Shown in pieces: positions 42,138 through 46,388 of a stretch of 46,388 nucleotides of DNA. Source of the stretch: Methanobrevibacter sp. (lineage in GTDB: Archaea > Methanobacteriota > Methanobacteria > Methanobacteriales > Methanobacteriaceae); the NCBI GenBank assembly GCA_017434525.1, contig JAFRFD010000160.1, forward strand, positions 1 through 46,388, written 5' to 3'. Position numbers and translations under genes: made by a program. Positions within the stretch are counted from its first letter, which is position 1. Each line of letters opens with the position of its first letter. The notes under the pieces are model-generated. The model ran no database searches. It was not told the origin of the DNA and saw only the letters and a program-made list of their open reading frames with translations.

Positions 42138-42986
42138 TTACTCTAACAATTTGGCTATCACATATTCATCAAGATAAATCAACACCACTTCGGCTCTGCT
42201 TATTTTTAACTCTTTGATTTCAGTTGCGCTTTTTACGTTTTCGATCAGTGTGTAGTCGTTGTTTGCAACGTATCCGACCGTTTCGCCTTCAAGCTCCACC
42301 CTTATTGCATCGGGGTCATGTTCATTGTCCGGTTCCATTATCAGGTTTACGATGATGCCCTTCCTGAAAGGCTCCATGCCGAAGTAGAATCTTGTACCGG
42401 TGATGTTTATCAAGGTGTCCTTTGAATTGTTTAAAAAATCGGTTTGTGAGTCCAATTCACGTATTTCATCCCTCATGCCTTCCGCCATGAGATAACATCT
42501 TCTGGACTCTATCGTCTCTCCAAGACAGTCAAGGATGCTTCCCTTCAAATACCAGAACTTCTCGAAATACTTGTCCTTGGATGAAACGGGAAGTATTTCA
42601 ATCGCTTCGCTGATGAGATTCAATGCCTTATTCTTGTCATTTAGGGAATTTGCCCATTTATATAGCATCCTTGCCTTGTTTTCATATATCTCATCAATAT
42701 CGTTCAGCTCCAAAGCCCTGTCGTATGCCACTGATGACTCGGAATATCTGTTCAGGTTTTCTAAGATGATTGCCTTCTGGTTGTGAAATTCAAAATTAGT
42801 TTCTATGTTTTCTATTGCAACATTGATTAAGGTCAGCGCCTCGTTGAATCTTTTTTTGGAAGAGAGTCTGCATGATTCATGATAGAGTACATCGGCTATA
42901 GACGATTTTGAAATCTCGCCGCTTCTATTTTCATGCTTTTTGTTTGTCTGCCAATGATCAAGGCTTTCCCCATATTTCCTGTCCAT
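42138..42986 (-). CDS. TPR-HIRAN domain protein
   Basis: A 282-residue protein. The N-terminal two-thirds (about residues 20-185) contain TPR-like helices, for example LTLINVAIENIETNFEFHNQKAIILENLNRYSESSVAYDRALELNDIDEIYENKARMLYKWA. The C-terminus (about 195-282) is a HIRAN-type domain: ITGTRFYFGMEPFRKGIIVNLIMEPDNEHDPDAIRVELEGETVGYVANNDYTLIE. HIRAN domains bind DNA ends or damaged DNA and occur with helicases or nucleases; a TPR fusion is unusual. AGGTGG precedes the ATG at 42986; the longer frame would start inside the upstream winged-helix gene. It is coupled to that regulator. Confidence 0.72.
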   Translation of the reverse strand: MDRKYGESLDHWQTNKKHENRSGEISKSSIADVLYHESCRLSSKKRFNEALTLINVAIENIETNFEFHNQKAIILENLNRYSESSVAYDRALELNDIDEIYENKARMLYKWANSLNDKNKALNLISEAIEILPVSSKDKYFEKFWYLKGSILDCLGETIESRRCYLMAEGMRDEIRELDSQTDFLNNSKDTLINITGTRFYFGMEPFRKGIIVNLIMEPDNEHDPDAIRVELEGETVGYVANNDYTLIENVKSATEIKELKISRAEVVLIYLDEYVIAKLLE

Positions 42987-42993
42987 AATCCAC

Positions 42994-43260
42994 CTAGATG
43001 TTGTCAATGTGCTTTGCAACCTCTTCTCCGACTTCGGTCAATCGGTAGATCCTGTTTTTGTGGGCTTCCTCATTTATGCATTCGGCCACCTGGCAGTCCT
43101 TGAGCTGCCTTAGGACATTAGAGATGTGATTTATCTTGATTCCTGAGTCCTTTGCAATGTTTGTTGGTGTCTTTTCACCGTCTTCAAGCGCCTTTACAGC
43201 CTTTGCCCTGTATGAGGAAATGTTTATGTATCCATATAGCTTCAGGGTCTCGTCATCCAT
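42994..43260 (-). CDS. Winged-helix transcriptional regulator (88 aa, paralogue)
   Basis: An 88-residue winged helix: AVKALEDGEKTPTNIAKDSGIKINHISNVLRQLKDCQVAECINEEAHKNRIYRLTEVGEEVA, with recognition helix INHISNVLRQLK. It is a paralogue of the regulator at 41848. AGGTGAG precedes the ATG, and a TATA-like CTTAAATATATT lies about 45 bp upstream, so it has its own promoter and leads a two-gene unit with TPR-HIRAN. It may control the cluster together with its paralogue, as homo- or heterodimers. Confidence 0.8.
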   Translation of the reverse strand: MDDETLKLYGYINISSYRAKAVKALEDGEKTPTNIAKDSGIKINHISNVLRQLKDCQVAECINEEAHKNRIYRLTEVGEEVAKHIDNI

Positions 43261-43325
43261 TGATTCTCACCTCGCTTTGTGTCAATCTTGTTAGAATATA
43301 TTTAAGTTGTGAATAAAATACTTTT

Positions 43326-44429
43326 CTACTCGGAATAGTCCTTGACAGAACCTATGAGATTTTCCATATCTGCCATGAGACCGTCGGCATCCTCGTCATC
43401 GGATGAATCCATGCTCAATACCAGCTCATTTGTCAAATCCTCAATCTTATCGATGATTGATTCCATGATGCCTATTTTGGTTGAAAGCTCCTTGTCTATT
43501 TTTGGTGAGTCCTCGCTTGCAAGATTTATAATGTTCAGGCTCGCTTCAGCCTCCCTGTTGAATATCTCTGCTGATTTGTCCACAAGGGAAATGAACCTTG
43601 TATATGTTATTTGAGGCGGCTCGAAACGCTTTTCGATTAAATCCCTTACGACCTTGTCCTTTGCTTCGAACTCTGTTTTGAGTTCCCCGATTTGGTTTTC
43701 ATATTCCTTGAAGCGTGAAGGCTTTTCCTCTTCTGCCTTTGGTTTTCTGTTGAGGATATTGAATCTTTTGACTTCCTTTACCTTTTCGGGTTCCTTTTTT
43801 GGTGGAATCGGCTTTTTGTTGTTTGTCGGATTCGGGTTGGTCAGCTTGTGGATTCCGCATCCTATAAGAAATGCCGGTGTCTCGAACACAAGGCCGAAGA
43901 GAATGACCACGGCAAATGTTGCAGGGCCGTAGCTGACCGCACAAAGGAGCGCGAATATAACAAAAATCAAAAATGAGATTATCTTGGTTTTTGATGGCAC
44001 AAATTCACCAGTATTTTTGTTTTGCCAGAAGAAAAACAGATGGAACAAGTCTGTGAGAAGGCCATAATCGTTGTATTCTATTGTCGCTTCGCTTGGAGCT
44101 CCCTTGATTTTATGCAGTGCAAATCCAAGGACATACACAATTCCTGCAATTATCAATGCAAATATGAACATTCCTGCAGGGGACGGTGAGAAAAGGCCCG
44201 CTATAAAGAAAAACAGGAATGTGAGTATTCCTCCCATCTTGGCCTTCGAGAGAACTATTCCCCCGTCATAGTTCCAATACAACAGGGATTCCTTGAGGTT
44301 TGTTGGAGATTTTGTCCTTCTTGCCGTAGGCTGGCTTTTGAAGGACTGTGATTTGCAGTTCGGACAGAAATTGTAGTCCGCATCCACCTTTGAGCCGCAT
44401 TTTGTACAGATTTTGTATAGTTTAGTCAT
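43326..44429 (-). CDS. Zinc-ribbon, membrane and coiled-coil protein (367 aa)
   Basis: A 367-residue protein with an N-terminal zinc ribbon (C8, C11, C22, C25 in CTKCGSKVDADYNFCPNC), four membrane helices in two pairs (about 66-84, 87-107, 147-167, 169-192), and a long cytoplasmic C-terminal region that is strongly coiled coil (residues 240-367, IGELKTEFEAKDKVVRDLIEKRF and later helices). The segment ESLLYWNYDGGIVLS before the first helix recurs in variant form before the third (LFHLFFFWQNKNTGEFVPS), so the two membrane pairs are an internal duplication. It overlaps the AAA+ gene stop by 8 bp, so the two are coupled. A membrane platform for the ATPase is likely. Confidence 0.72.
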   Translation of the reverse strand: MTKLYKICTKCGSKVDADYNFCPNCKSQSFKSQPTARRTKSPTNLKESLLYWNYDGGIVLSKAKMGGILTFLFFFIAGLFSPSPAGMFIFALIIAGIVYVLGFALHKIKGAPSEATIEYNDYGLLTDLFHLFFFWQNKNTGEFVPSKTKIISFLIFVIFALLCAVSYGPATFAVVILFGLVFETPAFLIGCGIHKLTNPNPTNNKKPIPPKKEPEKVKEVKRFNILNRKPKAEEEKPSRFKEYENQIGELKTEFEAKDKVVRDLIEKRFEPPQITYTRFISLVDKSAEIFNREAEASLNIINLASEDSPKIDKELSTKIGIMESIIDKIEDLTNELVLSMDSSDDEDADGLMADMENLIGSVKDYSE

Positions 44430-45894
44430 CTTCTTCCTCTATTAAAAAGTCTTCATATGTTAAAGTGTTAAGTTCTTCATCGGTTATCTCGTCTTCCAGG
44501 GCCAGTCTGTTGGCCTGTCTTGTTATGACCTCTTCAAACAGGTTTCTCACGGCACGGCCGTTTGCAAAGTTGGCTGTGCGGTGTTCATACATCGCCTCGA
44601 AGTACTCCTTGAGGTACTGTTTTGCACCGTCGTCCATGGAGAGGTTTGCCTCCTCGCACATCAGCTCGAAGATTTCATAAAGTTCAGTTTCATTATAGTC
44701 CTCAAAGTATATAAACTTATTAAACCTTGACTCGAGGCCGGGGTTTGAGTGAAGGAAACTGTCCATAAGATTCGGGTATCCGGCAACGATTACGATGAAA
44801 TCATCCCTCTTGTCCTCCATTGCCTTGAGGAGCGTGTCTATTGCCTCCTTTCCGTAGTCGTTTTCGCTTGCCTGGTTAAGGGAGTATGCCTCATCTATAA
44901 AGAGTATTCCTCCAAGGGCTGACTGTATGACCTCCTGGGTCTTTATTGCAGTCTGGCCGACATATCCTCCAACAAGGCCTGACCTGTCGGTTTCAACAAG
45001 ATGTCCTCTGCTTAGAAGTCCTATTTCATGATATATCTTTGAAAGAAGCCTTGCCACTGTGGTCTTTCCGGTTCCGGGATTTCCAGAAAAGACAAGATGC
45101 AGGCTCATCGCAGGCTGCTTGATTCCCCTGTCATCCCTGAGCTTTCTTATCTGGACAAGGTTAATGAGGGAGTTGACGTCCTTTTTCACCTTCTTGAGGC
45201 CTATCAGTTTGTTGAGCTCATCAAGATATTCATCAAGTGAGTGGCTTTCTTCGGTTTCTGCTTGTGGAGTTTCCTTTGTTATTTCATTCAGGATGTTGCT
45301 TGCGCTTTTAGCCATCAGTGTGTCGGTCGAATCCATGTCCAATCGGGACTTCAGGTTTGATATGAAGGCGTTGAATCTCTTCAGAGTGTTTTCATCGACC
45401 TCGGTTCCATCAACGAAAACAAACAGTCCTCCGCACATCCTGAAGCACTCGAATAGATTGGCGCAAAGGCTTTCCCCAATGCCGAAGCTTTTTGTAAACT
45501 CATCGATTTTTTGGGATAAAACGAATGATTCCGGCAATGTATTGTCCATCTTGACATCACTTAAGGCCAATATGTCCTCCTTGACGTAGGAGCAGTCCAG
45601 AAGCTCGTTTATGAATTCAAGCTCATTGTCGGTTATCACATCATCGCCCAGGCCCAGATAACTGAACCACTTGAACAAGTCATCATAAACGACACTTTCA
45701 AAATCAACATCACCGATCGGCCGGTAGAACTCCTTCAGGCTATTTATCGTGTTTATCAAAAACAAAACGGAGTTGAAATAGTCCTTGACAAATCCGATCT
45801 GGTGCCTGTCGACCTGCCCTCCGCAATTGGGACAGACAACGTTCGTGTTTTCCACCACACTTTTACAGTCTCTACAAATAGTCCACTCAATCAT
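44422..45894 (-). CDS. AAA+ ATPase, CbbX/SpoVK type, with N-terminal zinc ribbon
   Basis: A 490-residue protein. Residues 1-25 are a zinc ribbon (C7, C10, C21, C24). Residues 40-200 are an all-helical region with two acidic loops (GDDVITDNELEFI and DGTEVDENTLKRF) that recall TerB-type repeats. Residues 220-490 are a CbbX/SpoVK/EccA-class AAA+ module: LDELNKLIGLKKVKKDV, Walker A GNPGTGKTT (271-279), the GLVGGYVGQTA pore loop, Walker B GGILFIDEAYSL (329-339), VAGYP sensor, and NPGLESRFN arginine finger. Such ATPases form hexamers and remodel or pull partner proteins. It heads the operon (AGGT before ATG). Confidence 0.85.
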   Translation of the reverse strand: MIEWTICRDCKSVVENTNVVCPNCGGQVDRHQIGFVKDYFNSVLFLINTINSLKEFYRPIGDVDFESVVYDDLFKWFSYLGLGDDVITDNELEFINELLDCSYVKEDILALSDVKMDNTLPESFVLSQKIDEFTKSFGIGESLCANLFECFRMCGGLFVFVDGTEVDENTLKRFNAFISNLKSRLDMDSTDTLMAKSASNILNEITKETPQAETEESHSLDEYLDELNKLIGLKKVKKDVNSLINLVQIRKLRDDRGIKQPAMSLHLVFSGNPGTGKTTVARLLSKIYHEIGLLSRGHLVETDRSGLVGGYVGQTAIKTQEVIQSALGGILFIDEAYSLNQASENDYGKEAIDTLLKAMEDKRDDFIVIVAGYPNLMDSFLHSNPGLESRFNKFIYFEDYNETELYEIFELMCEEANLSMDDGAKQYLKEYFEAMYEHRTANFANGRAVRNLFEEVITRQANRLALEDEITDEELNTLTYEDFLIEEEDD

Positions 45895-46038
45895 AATACC
45901 TAAATAATATTATTAAGTTGTTATATTAAAAATATTGTGTTAAAAACAAGCCCAATTTTTCAAGTCGATAAACTTTGATTATTTCTCATCAACATTAACA
46001 GGAAAATGTAATTTTCTGGATTTTAAAAAAAAATAGTT

Positions 46039-46200
46039 TTAATCAAATTTCAAGTGGTCGAATATTTTTTCCATGTGGTTGATTGCATCAGAAACATCTT
46101 GTGGCGTCAAATCTTGGTATGGTTCATAATCAGCCTTTTTTCTTAGATTTGCTAATTTAATATTCTCTTCTTTTCTTTTTTTGATTGTTTGAATATAACT
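46039..46200 (-). pseudogene. Remnant of a HEPN-like domain gene
   Basis: The minus strand has an open stretch of 53 codons with no start, ending LRKKADYEPYQDLTPQDVSDAINHMEKIFDHLKFD. The pattern LR-x2-ADY followed by a final amphipathic helix is that of the C-terminal end of HEPN proteins of MNT-HEPN toxin-antitoxin type. Upstream, in another frame, an ATG opens MVKWILKIELY; removing one A from the seven-A run near 46184 would join both frames. This looks like a frameshifted and truncated remnant. No catalytic Rx4-6H motif is left and no MNT partner is visible. Confidence 0.5.
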
Positions 46201-46214
46201 CTATTTTTAGAATC

Positions 46215-46253
46215 CATTTAACCATTTTTTGGAAATTCATTTAACCATTTTTT
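46215..46253. repeat. Tandem 23-bp repeat at the window end
   Basis: CATTTAACCATTTTTT occurs at 46215 and 46238 with period 23, just upstream of the HEPN-like remnant. Each copy carries an ATGGTTAAATG on the minus strand, so it duplicates a possible start codon. From 46254 to the window end the DNA is T-rich with no gene that I can identify. Confidence 0.65.
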
Positions 46254-46388
46254 AAGGGGAATGTCAATAATTTTGTTTTTTAATATTTTTTCTTATTTTG
46301 TCTATTTTTAGGGCTGTTCGGCTTTTGTTTTCGTTTTGGGGTGCTGAGAACTTTTATTTTTTCATTGTTTTTGATGGTTTTTAATCGT

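Noticed and set aside
45059..45589. Long open frame of 176 codons on the plus strand
   Set aside because: It is opposite the AAA+ gene, which has full Walker motifs; the plus frame is Ser/Leu-rich and unlike any protein.

Overview
The window looks like a piece of a low-GC, host-associated methanogen chromosome, most likely Methanobrevibacter or a close relative (inference). The signs are A+T-rich intergenic DNA with archaeal TATA boxes about 25-30 bp before starts, a mixture of leaderless genes and genes with AGGTGAT-type ribosome sites, methanogen families such as DUF447 and DUF89, and many small zinc-ribbon or single-TM proteins rich in Asn. No rRNA, tRNA or CRISPR array was recognised.

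Layout. 0-8 kb: a hairpin and orphan ORF, a DUF447 flavoprotein with a tiny winged-helix partner, a disulfide-oxidoreductase-like flavoenzyme, two tandem membrane-anchored M14-type metallocarboxypeptidase-like proteins, a DUF89 protein lacking a normal start codon, a membrane protein, a GNAT, a cysteine synthase and a small TM protein. 8-12 kb: a TetR/radical-SAM two-gene operon with a clear operator, a family 2 glycosyltransferase and a third M14-like protein. 12-17 kb: a repeat-dense region, a tyrosine recombinase, and two paralogous membrane-anchored proteins with a GCCS motif separated by almost 1 kb of repeat-rich DNA. 17-24 kb: MntP, an AzgA-type purine permease, an Old Yellow Enzyme relative, a flavodoxin-MarR-MATE operon with an upstream dyad, and a PAP2-type membrane phosphatase. 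24-34 kb: a surface-glycan region (three family 2 glycosyltransferases, a GT-C-like membrane protein, UDP-glucose dehydrogenase) interrupted by a polar amino acid ABC transporter operon. 34-37 kb: universal stress protein, glutathione peroxidase, CDF metal transporter and small anchored proteins.

37-46 kb is the most unusual part: a compact cluster, nearly all on the minus strand, encoding a CbbX/SpoVK-type AAA+ ATPase with an N-terminal zinc ribbon, a zinc-ribbon/TM/coiled-coil protein, two paralogous winged-helix regulators, a TPR-HIRAN protein, two proteins with duplicated SseB-like domains, a coiled-coil protein, a zinc-ribbon two-TM protein, a zinc-ribbon HExxH putative metallopeptidase and two small orphan proteins. 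Start/stop overlaps tie many of them together. I do not recognise it as a described system. An ATPase-driven remodelling or proteolysis machine at the membrane is the best inference. The window ends with a frameshifted HEPN-like remnant next to a 23-bp tandem repeat.

The genes suggest a surface and stress-adaptation region: envelope glycan synthesis, possible pseudomurein-peptide processing, drug efflux, peroxide and metal handling, and one candidate new multi-protein complex. All functional statements come from motif reading only; no database search was possible.
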